Source: Triplophysa rosa (Eukaryota > Chordata > Actinopteri > Cypriniformes > Nemacheilidae). Taken from it: 64,000 bases of DNA. A model generated the notes under the pieces. The model did no database searches. It saw only the letters and a list, made by a program, of their open reading frames with translations, and was not told the origin of the DNA. Each line of letters begins with the position of its first letter. Position 1 is the first letter of the stretch. The position numbers were made by a program, and so were the translations under genes. The stretch spans positions 18,561,182-18,625,181 of the forward strand of contig NC_079891.1 in assembly GCF_024868665.1 (NCBI RefSeq), given 5' to 3'. Positions 1 through 12,300 of this stretch are shown here, piece by piece.

Positions 1-325
1 CTATGATTGGCCAGTTAACCAGTGTGTAGTGATTGGTCAAATACTGCAAGCGTGTGATGGAAATGAAACGCCTCTTACCATATTTGGAACATCAGGTTCC
101 AAAGCAATTGTACTGACAGGTACCACCACCTTACTTGTGTATACATTTGGGCAGTCTTAGTCAAATCATACCACGAACTGAAGTAGATTTGTGGGGGTGT
201 GGTTACACGAGGCTTTCAGGCAGGTCTGGGTGAGCATTCGCTTTTAGATAGAATACATATTTTGTTCCGACACTTTCATTTTTGCAATTTTACATGTCTA
301 ATACATGCACAGGCAACTTATAACA
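1..325. repeat. 5' portion of a TTAA-type MITE, cut by a later insertion
   Basis: This stretch matches the inner and right part of the intact element at 44841-45389 almost base for base, but its left end lies outside the window. It stops at 325, where a CACTC-ended element has inserted; the last 50 bases of the MITE resume at 5265. There is no coding potential. Confidence 0.85.
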
Positions 326-1424
326 CACTCAAAAAAATATTTAGGCTGAATAATTAAGATTTATGTTTTGATTGCATATAAAATTTCCATCCATTTGGAT
401 TACATATTTTTTTACCTAAACAGGGTAATAAACTTTGTGATATTTATTTATATGTCATATATAAATGAAACGTGTAATAATGAGATTTATGTAATTGTAT
501 CAATAAATCTGATTTGATTCAAATTCATAAGAAACAGGATAAGGTATCCTTACATAAATGCTATTTAAATAAAATGCATCACATTTAAGTAATTTTATAG
601 AGTATTTAAAAATGAATTTATACATTTATATTTATTTACTCCTTCCCAATCACAATATTCTACATCAAAATCTAACTACAACACACAAAAAAGAACATTC
701 AGACCACATAATTTCACATTTGATCAATTTATTAATATTTTAAGACATTTAACTATTTTATAACAAAACTTAAAGGTTAGCAAACAGGTAATAACAAGAA
801 AAAAATACTTTGAAGAAGGAAATATCAGTGTATATAAAATATAAAGCATCGCAATTTTCATCGCAACTTTTGGAGACAGCTTGGTTTTATCCAGTTCCAT
901 CAGGATTTTCTAAAATTCTTCAAACATGTACTTGAGGTCTTTCTGATTGTTAAGATTAAGGGCATAAATGAGTCCAAAAAGCATCCCACATCCAAGGGTA
1001 ACACTCAGCAGGTTTTGCAGAACTTACACACATTCAGGTACCATACCAACATCTGTAGGTTCGTCTCCAGGATCAACACCTTCTGCCCAAAATGACGTAG
1101 ATTCTTATTGTTGTTGTCTGTACAGTACAATCCCAGATTTAGCCTCTTCACTTTCATAGTCCTGGAGGATAAACAAAGAAGAATGAGTTTTGTCCCAATA
1201 CTAGTCAGTGTTATTCAGAAATTTTTAAAGCATGTTGTTTTGCAAACTCTGACATTTTATATATGTACATTCATTTAAATGTATATTTGTAAAATGATGG
1301 AACATTTTTAGAACAGGTTTGCACAGGTTTCATAAAATGTACTCAACTCACCATAAATGCCCTTCAAGTTTGCCAAGGCTACTTTTGTAAACCAGCCAGC
1401 AAACCAACCTAAAATTATAGAGTC

Positions 1425-1672
1425 GGGGCAGTCGTGGCCTAATGGTTAGAGAGTCGGACTCGTGACCAGAAGGTTGCCGGTTGGATTCCCAGGGCTGGCG
1501 GGTAAAGACTGAGGTGCCCTTGAGCAAGGCACCTTACCCCTACTTGCTCCCCGTGCGCTGCGGTGATAGCTGCCCACTGCTCCGGGTGTACGTGTGTTCA
1601 CCACTTCCTGTGCGTGTGTTCACTATGTGGGTCACCATATCTGACTAATAGGTCACTTTCACTTCACTAAAT
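1425..1672 (+). mobile_element. tRNA-derived SINE (V-SINE-like)
   Basis: The head has an RNA polymerase III A box (TGGCCTAATGG) and a near-consensus B box (GGTTGGATTCC), followed by a conserved body containing a 'tgcccttgagcaaggcacc' stretch and a tail ending near 'gtcactttcac'. A second copy at 42269-42544 is close to identical, which defines the unit. I assign it to the cyprinid tRNA-derived V-SINE type from memory of the body sequence; the subfamily is not certain. Confidence 0.8.
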
Positions 1673-1805
1673 GTATTGCAATTCTTCTAGTGTCTCTAAA
1701 GACACTAAGTGCAGCCAGAGACTTGAGTATTAGAGTACACAAATAAACCTCAACTGAACAACTTAAGACTCAATCAACAAGTAACTTAAACTTGGTTAAA
1801 CACTG

Positions 1806-3270
1806 CTGTAACAATTTGCTCATAATTTCAATAACAACGGCAAGTTCTTCTTCAGGAAAATGAGCATTTCTGCTCTCTCTCCTCTTAGTCTGTTTCTCCT
1901 TGCATCCACAATGTTAGATGCTGTGCTGAACAGTCTCTCACTGTCCACACTTGTAGCAGGGGCGCAGAGAAACTTTGCAGCAGTAGCAGCCAGAGTGGGA
2001 AACCGAACTTGGTTGACTGCCCAAGTTTGCTCCATCAAATATGTCTGAAGTTGAACATGTATGCTTGTAGAACCTGCGCCATAAACCTCCTCCAAAGTAG
2101 CCTTTAGTATGGTCACAGACTTAATGCATAAGTAATTATTTAATGCAAAAGGTTTTTGAAAATGGCATTTATACAGTGCCATTTAAAATAATATATAACT
2201 GATATACTCAATATGGCAATGACAATCATAAATATGGACATGAAAAAAATAGACATACCTGTCTTTGCAAAGTGGATCCAAGAGAGATGCAACTGCATAT
2301 ACAAGGTTTCTTCTTCGATTGTTGCGAATCTTTTCTCGACGGCCTCAAGAAAGGGTAGTTTTCATTGTTTTTATACTGCTGTCCTCTTGGCTCTCCCGAG
2401 CAAGTAGCCGTTTTAGAACTGTAACTGAGGGGATGACTTCCGCTACAGACGAGGTGGAGGAGCTAATCTGCTTGGTCAGTTCCTCAAATGGTGCCAAAAC
2501 AGTGACAGTTTTTTCCTGCAAAGCCCACTGGTTGGCTGTCAGTGTGGCTGGCAGGTCATGATCAGCTCTGTATGCTGAAATCGGCCGCTTCTGCTCAAGT
2601 ATACTCTCTACCATATAAAAAGTACCATTCCACCTCGTCGCTACATCTTGTTGCAACCGTTTGGTTGGCATTTTTAGATCCTTCTGAATATCCTCCAGGC
2701 GCGTTGTTGCCAATGGCGAGTGTTTGAAATGGCCGATTATCTTCCTACAGTTTGCCAGCGCATCACTCACACTTCTCTGTGATAAAAGGCCTTCGTGAAC
2801 CACCAGTTGTAGAGAGTGTGCGAAGCAGCCCAAACTCGTCACACCCATCTCGGCCATGGCTTTTTTCATGTTGCTTGCGTTGTCGCGCAAAATAACATGA
2901 ACACGGGACTTAGAGATATTCGACTTCACAAGCATCCCCTCAATTGATTCAGCTATGGATGTGCCGATGTGTGACCCACGAAACTCGTTAGCTTGCAGCA
3001 CTGCACTTTGAAGAGTAAAAGATGACGGGGTCACTGTGTCCACCCGGTGTGCTGTCAAACTTAGTAAAGACAGCGGTGCCACATCGCAGCTCCAAATGTC
3101 GGTCGTAAAGCTGATTGTTTGCACATCTTTTATGCAAAGATGTTTATGTTTGCTCCGAACAGTGGCTGCCTATGGCGACACGCACTTCCTGTGTTTGCAT
3201 TCTGAGCAGCGAAGAAGAATTGGTTTCCGATTTGCAGCGTTAAACAAAGCTAGCGGGCATAGCTAGGTCT
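1806..3270 (-). pseudogene. Degraded hAT (Ac/ZBED-like) transposase
   Basis: On the minus strand the frame at 2345-3124 (259 codons) reads as the core of a hAT transposase: FTTDIWS at its start, DNASNM, then CFAHSLQLVV and RWNGTFYMVE. A second open piece (1820-2182) carries the C-terminal dimerisation region with SERLFSTASNIV and RNRL. The two pieces are out of frame or separated by non-coding sequence, and no N-terminal BED finger is visible, so the gene is broken. Just upstream (3285-3391) is a 'ggtatcggat'-type terminus ending in CCCTA, probably its element end; the other end is not recognisable. It is a dead autonomous hAT copy inside the CACTC element. Confidence 0.85.
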
Positions 3271-3450
3271 TTATTTAAGAAAATGGTATCGGATCGGTAC
3301 ATGGTTTCAAGAACTCGCCGATACCGATGCCAGACTTTTTTGTGGTATCGGCATTTTTTCCGATACTGGTATCAGAATCGGAATAACCCTAACGATTTCT
3401 GGAAAAACATGAAATTAGTCAGCAATTTACAACTTAAGCAAGGCTACATT

Positions 3451-4382
3451 TAGGGTTGTTCCGATAGAGATACTATCGTGTATCGACGATCCTCAGACCT
3501 ATCGGCGATGCTGATTCCCTAGACGATAGTTGGCTGTTTGCCAATATATGTTGCAAATCAATATTACAAACGCGCATTGCGCATTTCTTCATGCAAGAGA
3601 GTTTGCAATGCACGCGGCTTAGGCTTTTCCTCGCGCCAGAGAGAGTTTATAATGTGCGGGTTTTGAGTTTTCAGTGCACGAGAGAGCTTGTGATGCGCGC
3701 AGCTCGGGCTTTTCCTCGCGCCAGAGAGAGTTTATAATGTGCGGGTTTTGAGTTTTCAGTGCACGAGAGAGCTTGTGATGCGCGCGGCTTAGGCTTTTCC
3801 TGCGCCAGAGAGAGTTTATATTGTGCGGGCTTTGAGTTTTCAGTGCACGATAAACTTGTGATGCGCGCGGCTCGGGCTTTTCCTCGCGCCATAGAGAGTT
3901 TATATGTGCGGGCTTTCAGTTTTCAGTGCACGATAAACTTGTGATGTGCTAAAACTCGGGGTTTTCCTTGTGATGTGATAAACTTGGGGTTTTCCTTGCA
4001 GGAATTGCTATGCGTGTGAGGGTTTAAAACCACCGCACGAGTTGTTCACGTTTGCCAATCAAGTAATAACAGCGCACGCGGGCATCAATGACGCATTTGG
4101 ATGAATGATATTGAGTTATAGCAATAGTTTACTTTCTCTTGTTTAAAAGGTTGCGGTGGTAAGTAACAATGTTGCCAACTGCACTGACCTTAAACTCTGA
4201 TAGAATGCTAATTGCAGTCACACATGAGCATTTTCTAGACACATAAGCTTCTGTTTTTGTCCACAAATCCAGCTTGTCATAGATAAATGCGTAATTGCCC
4301 CGCCCCTCGATACTATCGCGTATCGGCGATCCACAGGCTGGTGATAGAACGATCTGATTATATTGAATATCGCCCAACACTA
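3451..4382. mobile_element. hAT element with internal 85-bp tandem repeats
   Basis: The termini are TAGGGTTGTTCCGATAG on the left and, inverted, TAGTGTTGGGCGATAT on the right. The element is flanked by a perfect 8-bp duplication, GCTACATT (3443-3450 and 4383-4390), diagnostic of hAT insertion. There is no transposase; the small open frames inside are products of the tandem repeat. A partial relative in the opposite orientation lies at 33052-33500. Confidence 0.9.
3585..3960. repeat. Minisatellite of about 85 bp, four-plus units, inside a hAT element
   Basis: The landmark 'cttttcctcgcgcc' recurs at 3624, 3709, 3794 and 3877, giving a period of 83-85 bp. The units alternate GC-rich ('gatgcgcgcggct') and T-rich ('gagttttcagtgcacga') parts. 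Open frames read through them on both strands, but these simply repeat the unit and are not genes. Confidence 0.85.
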
Positions 4383-5264
4383 GCTACATTTTAAAGGGTG
4401 TTGTTAATTGTCATAATTTACTCACCCTCATGTCACTCCAAATCCATAATCAATTTCTCTCCACTGACAGTCCATGCAGATACCACTTTAAACCTTAAAA
4501 GTTGAGGAGATTGTAAAGCTATTTTATATTAACTAAGCAGATTAGTCAATATTTTTCTACAAAATTCCCAAGTTTTGAAATGAACAAACCATGCTCTTAT
4601 ATAGTACAACGTTTTTTCTCCATATTGTGGTCCCAAATGTTACCTATCACTACTTCAGAATACATTTTAGTGGGTTACGTTACTTCTTGACCCACCCATT
4701 AATACTGGTCAATGAGAAAAAGGTTTAGTTTATGAGCACCACAGTAAACGATAGCTACTAGTAGGCCTAAGACAAAAATTTCATAGACAATGTATTGAAA
4801 TCAGTGTAATACATTATAGACATCACTAATAACACATTTAGCATATGCTAAAAACAGACACATTTAATCAAATCTAACTTGCCTTCCAATCAGGTCACGA
4901 TCCAACCACTCCAATGCAAGATGGCGAAAAGAATGTTACTTTTTTGCCGTTGAACTATCATAGACTTGAAATGTGCAGTACGCCACCTACCATCTGGAGT
5001 ATGGATTGGCTTTATTTCCCTTAAATTTTATGCAAAAAAACTCATACATTTAACTAATTGGATCTGGCTTGTTGTGCAGCTAGTAATATTTAAACCATAT
5101 ACATATTATTTATTTGAATAATCAAATAGTTTTCAAAATTAACAGATTTATATTGATTCTAAGCAATCTGACTACATACATTTTGAAAAAATGATTATTT
5201 AAATAAAATCAAAAGGATACAAATACTTAATTACAAACTCTGCCATGATTCATTTTTTTGAGTG

Positions 5265-5314
5265 CACACCAAAGACACATAAAAACACGTGTTCTCGCCA
5301 TATGACCCATTTAA
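5265..5314. repeat. 3' end of the split TTAA-type MITE
   Basis: The bases after the CACTC element continue the MITE whose first part ends at 325, ending in 'tatgacccatttaa'. They match the right end of the intact copy at 45389, including the terminal TTAA. The next stretch to 5611 is AT-rich and I see nothing in it. Confidence 0.8.
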
Positions 5315-5611
5315 AGCAATATCCTGTCCCTCCCAGATGATTATCCCTAGATTTTTCCTTATCTTTGTTTATTTCCCTTTTTTCTGATAAGTCACATAAT
5401 AAAAGGTAATAGCAATTTTACATTTTTATAACTTTGTGTTGTCAACATAAATCCTAATACCTAATAGACAGTTATTGCATTATCTAAGTGCCTTATGTGT
5501 ATCCGTGATGTCACAGTCATATTTCCAATGTTGTTACAGAATGCTAAAGAAATGGCTCCTTGGAGAGCTACAATATCATGTTACTTATGGTATCTTTACA
5601 CTACTTTACAC

Positions 5612-6822
5612 TAGTGCTGCAACAACTAATCGATAAAATCGATAATAATCGATTAGTTGGTCTGTGACGTCATTTGCGAGCTGCGGAGTTATAAATCAAG
5701 CGCGTCTTCTTCCCTTTTAAAATGTCCGTTTTAGATGTGTCTCTCCGTGCAGCATGAGCTGCGCAGTTTTAAATGCAGACGTGGTTCTCCGTGGATGCGT
5801 CTCTTCGTGCAGCGCGAGATGCGCAGTTTTAAAGTCACACTTGTCTCTCCGTGCTGCACGAGATGCGCAGTTTTAAAGTCACACTTGTCTCTCCGTGCTG
5901 CACAAGATGCGCAGTTTTAAAGTCACACTTGTCTCTCCGTGCTGCACGAGGTGCGCAGTTTGAAAGTCACACGTGTCTCTCCGTGCGGCACATGTTGCGC
6001 AGTTTTAAAGTCAGACGTGTCTCTCGGTGCATGCGTCTCTCCGTGCAGCGCGAGGTGTGCAGTTTGAAAGTCACACGTGTCTCTCCGCGCAGCGCGAGGT
6101 ACGCAGTTTTAAAGTCAGACGTGTCTCTCGGTGCGTGCGTCTCTCCGTGCAGCGCGAGGTGCGCAGTTTTAAAGTCAGACGTGTCTCTCGGTGCGTGCGT
6201 CTCTCCGTGCAGCGCGAGGTACGCAGTTTTAAAGTCCGACGTGTTCTGCATGCATCTCTTCAAGCTGCGCAGTTTTAAAGTTTAAAGGGGAGAGGTGTTT
6301 TAAATGACAAAATTAAAGATTATATTAGAAAAACCCAATTTGTGGGGTTTGCACTTTGCAAAGTACATAATAGGCTAAATACCCTGATTTGGTGGTTTAT
6401 TTAGTTCAGAGGTGGGTAACGAAGTACATTTACTTGAGTACTTTTAAGTATTTGTACTTAAGTATTACTTTTTACTGTACTTCACTACATTTGAATGACA
6501 AATATCTCACTTTTCATGGCACAAAAAAATTATTTCCTTGGCCGACCCTCCCCTCGCTCCCACGTTTGGGAGAGACTATTGTCAGTTGCTTCTAATATGA
6601 CATACACAAATCAACTGACCAGGTGTGTTAATTATGGAGACATTCACAACATTTTGGGAGAAGGCTAATGAGTTCAGTTGTGTTTGCTTTTCCCATATCT
6701 GATTTACTTATTATAAGCAAAAGATGTAATTACGTTTTTATCCGATTAATCGATTAATCGAAGAAAAGAAAAAAACACGTCAAACTAATCGATTATCAAA
6801 ATAATCGTTAGTTGCAGCCCTA
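5612..6822. mobile_element. hAT element carrying a 44-bp minisatellite
   Basis: The left terminus is TAGTGCTGCAACAACTAATC; the right terminus, inverted, is TAGGGCTGCAACTAACGATT. The flanking 8-bp duplication CTTTACAC (5604-5611 and 6823-6830) is perfect. Both ends are rich in 'ATCGATTA' motifs. The interior is a minisatellite (5734-6285) followed by a fragment of another repeat family ('agaggtgggtaac', near 6409). No transposase is visible. Confidence 0.9.
5734..6285. repeat. 44-bp minisatellite (about 11 units)
   Basis: The unit contains 'gtctctccgtgc' and 'gcgcagttttaaagtca'; successive landmarks at 5840, 5884 and 5928 give a 44-bp period, with some longer composite units further right. 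The unit is read through in several frames as SLRAARGAQFESHT-type or RSFKVRRVS-type repeats. I treat these frames as by-products because the array lies inside a non-coding hAT element. Confidence 0.85.
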
Positions 6823-6830
6823 CTTTACAC

Positions 6831-7630
6831 TATTAATTACTACATAGCCTTATACATATCAAGTCAAATCAAGGAGAACAGAAAGGACATGTGAATTTAA
6901 TAGAGAATAGTCTGTGGTGCAACTTGATGCAAGCTTAGAATGATACATCATAAATAAATAAATAATGTTTGCTCCTTTGTTACAAGTGTTATAAACTTGT
7001 GGAGGAGGGAAGTTGCTTCAAAAGTATATTGTGGGTTAGTCCAATCTCACTGGATTGACTCCAACAGCCACAAGCGGTTTATCTTTTTGTCCTAGTTATT
7101 TTTACTCTCAGTTTAATGAATACAGATTGCGTCATAATGATATTGCAGACAAATTCTGCACATGTGAAATTAAAAGTACATGTGAAATTTTAACAGTAGT
7201 AAATGTTTTTATTGCTCTTTTTGTAATACATCTTTAGGGATTAGTTTCCTGGAAAAAAAAGAAAATTCTCTTATTTTACCCACCCTTATGTCAGTGTATC
7301 TTTTTTCTTCAGTCAAACATGAAAGGTTTTTCATAAAAATGTCCACCACGTTTTATGCATATGAATTGAAACCCTCTAAAAGCCGCCTCCATCAAAAATG
7401 AAATTACGATGTTGAGTGAATGCTCTCCACACATAGTATACGTTACTCAAATAATATTGCTTAAAAACCTGCTAAATACCATGTCTGCCCGCTCTGAAAT
7501 ATCTGGTATTGCTGAAAGTAAATGTAGGAGCCTGATAAAAAAAATCTTATTTAAACGAAAAGTCGACTGACGGATTTAGAGGGTTCACTTCATATATACC
7601 TATAGAAAACTGTAATAATGTGAAATAAGA
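6831..7630. other. AT-rich intergenic stretch, nothing recognised
   Basis: This stretch contains short A/T runs and no open frame with a recognisable family, no RNA gene and no clear repeat ends. It separates the hAT element from the hairpin MITE. Confidence 0.5.
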
Positions 7631-8286
7631 TAAAAGGAGTAGTTCACTTTCAAAATACATTTTCATGATAATTTACTAACCCACATGTCCTCCAAGATGT
7701 TTATGTATTTGTTTCTTTAGTCAAAAAGAAATTAAGGTTTTTGACGAAAACATTACAGGATTATTCTCCATATAGTGGACTTCAATGGACTCCAAACGGT
7801 TGAAGGTCAAAATTACAGTTTCAGTGCAGCTTCACAGGGCTTTAAACGATACCAGACGATGAATAAGGGTCTTATCTAGCAAAACCATTTTCACCCTTTT
7901 TTTTCTAAAAAAAATTAAAATGTATATGCTTTATAACACACATGCTCGCCTAGCACTGTCATGACTTCACGTAATACATAATTACATTTGTTAATGTAAT
8001 TTACATTACATTTTTTAGAAAATGACCAATCGTTTTGCTAGATAAGACCCTTATTCATCGTCTGGTATCGTTTAAAGCCCTGTGAAGCTGCACTGAAACT
8101 GTAATTTTGACCTTCAACCGTTTGGAGTCCATTGAAGTCCACTATATGGAGAAAAATCATGGAATGTTTTCATCAAAAACCTTAATTTCTTTTCGACTAA
8201 AGACACAAATACATAAACATCTTGGAGGACATGTGGGTGAGTAAATTATCATGAAAATTTATTTTGAACGTGAACTACTCCTTTAA
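7631..8286. mobile_element. Long hairpin MITE (TTAA type)
   Basis: The left arm (about 7634-7900) and the right arm (about 8025-8283) are near-perfect inverted copies of about 260 bp around a short AT-rich loop. The ends read 'ggagtagttcac' and 'gtgaactactcc', and the right end finishes in TTAA; the left TTAA has decayed to TAAA. Ends of this form are shared with the abundant cyprinid 'gttcaccc' MITEs seen several times later in the window. Confidence 0.85.
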
Positions 8287-9254
8287 GATATTTTTTCAGA
8301 ACTGAAACTATGAGCCAACTAACTATGAGACACTCAAGAACCAAAGATATTTCTCTTATTTCTGACCAATGAGATGAGAGATTGCAATTTTAATAAAATA
8401 TATAAAAATGTTTGTATGATGTAAGTTGTTAAAAGAACTAACAATAAACACAGCAACTATGAAAAGGGGAATAATGTTAGACTCCATTACAACTGGAATT
8501 AGAATCTGAATTACTGGTGTCCAATGGGATGAATCTAAAATATAGGGAAAAATATAGAAAATAATGTAATTTAGTAGATGCCTCTAAACTATCTACTGTT
8601 TTTCATTTGCATACTTAATGTTATCAGCCCAGATCCGTAACCATTTTGTCACAATACATTTAAACAAAATGCTTATAAGAAAGTTCCTAAATTAAGTTAA
8701 ATGCCAGGTAGCCGTGTGCATAAATCTTTTTTATACGATAAAAAAGATAAGTCATACATCGAATGTGTTTCCTGGAATAAAGAAGAGCAGGGGTCGTTGT
8801 TGGAATATGTGTGTGCTTCAGTGAAGCAGAATTGAATAGCTGCATTCTGCTTGCCAAAATCCACAATGAAGGGGACCCTTTGAGGTGGTGGGACATTCCT
8901 ATACTGCAACAGTAAACATCACTGTTCTCTTTCAAAAATTTTGGTTTTCTTTTAAAAAAAAATAAAGGTAAACAAGCAAGTTATCACATTTACATTTTTA
9001 TTGAACGAAAGCACAAGGGGCATGGCACACTTTTGTACCTCATTTGTGATTGTATGAGAAGGAGATTTCCCACTGTGATCCTTTCCAGTTGACCCAGCAG
9101 GCCCTACTATCCGTTGTTGGAATGCTTTCATTGTATGTACAGCTGGTGAAAACTGTTGGATTCTAATGTCATGCTAACTTACAAATTTTGAACTATGTAC
9201 AAAAAGCATAGCTACATTTTCTGTCCATACTAAATTACATATTGTGGATGTGTT
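8287..9254. other. Upstream flank of pld2
   Basis: Just under 1 kb of AT-rich sequence lies before the first recognised pld2 exon. I see no TATA box, CpG island or open frame of note, so the promoter or an upstream non-coding exon is not identified. The 'gtccag' at 9272-9277 looks like a splice acceptor, so the transcript probably begins further upstream. Confidence 0.4.
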
Positions 9255-9284
9255 TGAACAGGTGTGTCACTGTCCAGTAGCCTT

Positions 9285-9390
9285 ATGGCTAGTCCTGAGA
9301 CACATGCAGTACAAAGATGGCGGAAATGTGTGGACTCTGTGCTGAACAACCTTACTGAGGATCAGGTTAAATCTATCAAAACCAAATGCG
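9285..9390 (+). other. pld2: pld2 candidate first coding exon
   Basis: The ATG at 9285 opens 35 codons starting [14 protein letters not shown], with donor 'gtaaga' directly after. The exon ends in phase 1, exactly what the next exon at 15895 needs to restore a codon. The peptide does not resemble the mammalian PLD2 N-terminus, which is itself poorly conserved. It could instead be a spurious exon, with the true start in an unseen exon; the fitting phase, the stop upstream and the strong donor favour it. Confidence 0.6.
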
Positions 9391-12300
9391 GTAAGAGAAA
9401 TTACACACAATAGTATTGTAAAGTTCTTATCCTGGCTGCCTTAAACTGAATTCAAAGAATTATCATCACAAACAAGATTGTCTATATTTTAAACAACTTA
9501 AAGATGACTAGTAGGGCTGTCACGATTATGAAATTTGATTGACGATTAATTGTCTGATAAATCATTGCGATTATGGCGATTAATTGTCTGTTTTAGGGCT
9601 TTGGCGATTATGACGATTAATTGTCTGTTTTTGAGCTTTGACATTTAATTCTCATTCATTTTTGATTCAGCGATTGAAATGACCATATTGTTCTGAATAC
9701 AAGACTATGTTTTTTTCTTGGAAATACATCGGAAAAAATTGGGTCATCATATATTTAAGGTTTAGGCTTTTACCTGTCAATAATACAACCACCAAATACT
9801 TGTAAATGAAGTAAATTCATCAGGGGTGAAATGAAGCCACCGTTAAAATACTATCAGTCATAGAAAAGCTTCTAGTCAGTTTTTTTCTCACTTGCAAGAC
9901 TACAATAAAATTTTACTTCTGTGTTAATGAAATTTTGGTAGACTGGTTTTCACACTGAGATTTGCTTAAATCATATTAAATTGTACTGCAGGTAATTTGT
10001 ATATGTTTTTTTTTTAGTGATTGTGTTGTGGTGGTACATTTTACAAGTATTACAATGCTTTAGTAACAATATATACACTAAAATATGCAATATGCAGATG
10101 CACTACAGCTCCCCCTAGTGTCTTCTATAGAGATGTGCGATAATTGCGATGATCCGAAATCATCGCGATGAGGTCAAACAATCGCGATGAGACGATTATT
10201 TAATAATCGTGACAGCCCTAATGACTAGTCATGTTTTGTTAAGTATGTTCAGTATTTACAGTAGCGTTTAACTTGGATCTCTGTGTGTTGACACTATAGA
10301 TACATAATAGGCCTCTAGCCAGGGGCGGCGTTTACGTATGGCAGAGTATGGCAGTTGCCAAAACAGTGGAAACAAAGTGTGCATATTGATGCTCATTAAA
10401 GATAATCAAAATATTTTAAAATGCTGTACATTTTTAGCATGGGTGTCGGAAGCTTGTATTTTTCAGAGTTTAAAAATGACACTCCTACACCAACAGTTTC
10501 AATGGTGTAGTGAGTAAGGCGTGTACTAGTACGCGTTGCAGGTTCGAATCCACCTTTCGCTTGTCTACATTTTCACATCACATATCATAAAGGCATTTAT
10601 TTTCAACGAAATGAAAAAACTATTTAAAAAATAAATAACAGGTGTTTGATAATAAAGTGCATGGTAAGGTAAGGAGTAGTAGGGAGGTCTTTATTATCGA
10701 CATATGCCAATAAATTGGAAATTATTATTTTTTATTTTAACAGTCACATAACAATCTCATCTGCCCAAGCCAGATGTATAAATATTGCAAGATCACTGCG
10801 ACTATGGATGGGTACCGAGAACCGGTACTTTTTTGGACCGGTACATAATTGGGTTGATACCAGAGTATCGATAAGCTTCATGACAAACGATACTGTTATC
10901 GATACATGCGTTGTTTTATCTCTGTGTATTCGGGTGTTAAATGGCGAATTAGAGGCTGCTGCCTGTCATTTTCCATCCCTGAATGATGTCCGAATGGCCG
11001 AAGTTTGCTCGACGTATGTGTGATATCTAGGATCATATGATTTCCGCAATGTATTTGTAATCTGCATGTTTATGAGTGAAAGAGTGGCATGGTTGCGCTT
11101 GTGGAGCTTTCAGCGTCTGCGTTTCACAACAATGAAGCTTCAGTCAAGCACCCCGTTGCGCAAACCGTCAAAATAAAAGTCCTTTATTTGAGAACAAGTT
11201 ATAACATTGTTTTTAATAATACGCCCTTTTCACAATGACGTCACTTAACTTCTGCCTTTTTGCAAAGCAGTGTATCATAACATCCGTCTTGCAACAAACA
11301 ACAAGAAGAAGAAGAAGAAGAAGAAGAAGAAGAACTTCCGTTTTGCCGTCGCGCTGGAATTTAACAACAGTGAGAAAAAAAACGGCAGAACACGTATTCA
11401 AGTACTTGTCCTAGCACCTTCGCTAACACAAAAAGAAAACGAAACACTTACCTTCATAATCAAACAGGTACTGTTCAACGAAGAATTTGTATCCTTTCTC
11501 TAGCTTTGATCTTGTCGTTAGCGAAAATTTGTCTGCAAGACGTTGTACATCATCTAGACGTATTTGTGGCAGATGTGCAAGCCAATTGGTAAACTCCATT
11601 CTGAGGCGCTAGCGGAAGTAACTTCTTCTTCTTAAGTTTTACTGGCAGTTGGCAAATCAGCTTATAGGTGCATTACCGCCACCTTATGAACTGGAGTGGT
11701 AGCGGAAGTAATGATACACTGCTTCGCGGCAGAACGGAAGATGCGTGACGTCATGTGAAAAGGGCGTATTCGGCCACGGAGTATATTTACTTACTTTAGT
11801 AAATTGAAGTAAATGTGCTAGTAAAATTATAAAAAATAGTACATATAATAAAAAAATATTACGTGCTTAGAAAATGGTACTTAAATTTATGTAGACCTAA
11901 AACCAGAAAGGAAAAAAGAATTACGGTCTACCAGCCAAATAACCATATTGATGTAAAGTAAATATGTTGAATTACATTATGATGTGCTCCTATGCACATG
12001 CTAAGTGCAGTAAGTGGTATGCTAAGGAACACACACACGTTTTGTTATGTGGCGTTTTCTGTTTGCTCAGAAGCATTTGTAAACTGCAGTTCTAAAGCTC
12101 AGCTGTAATAAAGAAACTTAAAATGTTTAACATCTTTTCACATCATGTGTTTTTTGCATCAAATTATTATTATCAATAACAGTATTGATAAGTACCAGTA
12201 TCGATAAGCAGTATCAATATCGGTATAGATATCGATAAAATCTTAACGATACCCATCCCTAACTGCGACAAGGTAAGACATGTTTTATATTTAATCTTGT

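Larger units (their letters stand above)
326..5264. mobile_element. 4.9-kb CACTC-ended DNA transposon (CACTA/EnSpm-like), inserted in a MITE
   Basis: Both ends carry the same perfect 13-bp terminal inverted repeat, CACTCAAAAAAAT (326-338 and, inverted, 5252-5264). The flanks rejoin to a continuous copy of the MITE at 44841-45389, so the borders are exact; the duplicated target appears to be 2 bp (CA). Termini starting CACT and 2-3 bp target duplications are features of the CACTA/EnSpm superfamily, which is the basis for the class. No CACTA transposase is visible. The interior holds an AT-rich left part (339-1424), a SINE, a dead hAT transposase (1806-3270), a hAT element (3451-4382) and an AT-rich right part (4391-5251) with no recognisable content. 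Confidence 0.75.

Noticed and set aside
5735..6285. Long open frames over 5735-6285 on both strands
   Set aside because: They translate a 44-bp minisatellite inside a non-coding hAT; the peptide is only the repeated unit in shifting frames.
5734..6285. CRISPR-like regular repeat spacing
   Set aside because: Units are directly adjacent without unique spacers, inside a vertebrate transposon.
10503..10565. Possible tRNA gene
   Set aside because: Only the B box is convincing; no acceptor stem could be drawn and it lies inside a hAT, so I list it as a SINE-like fragment.
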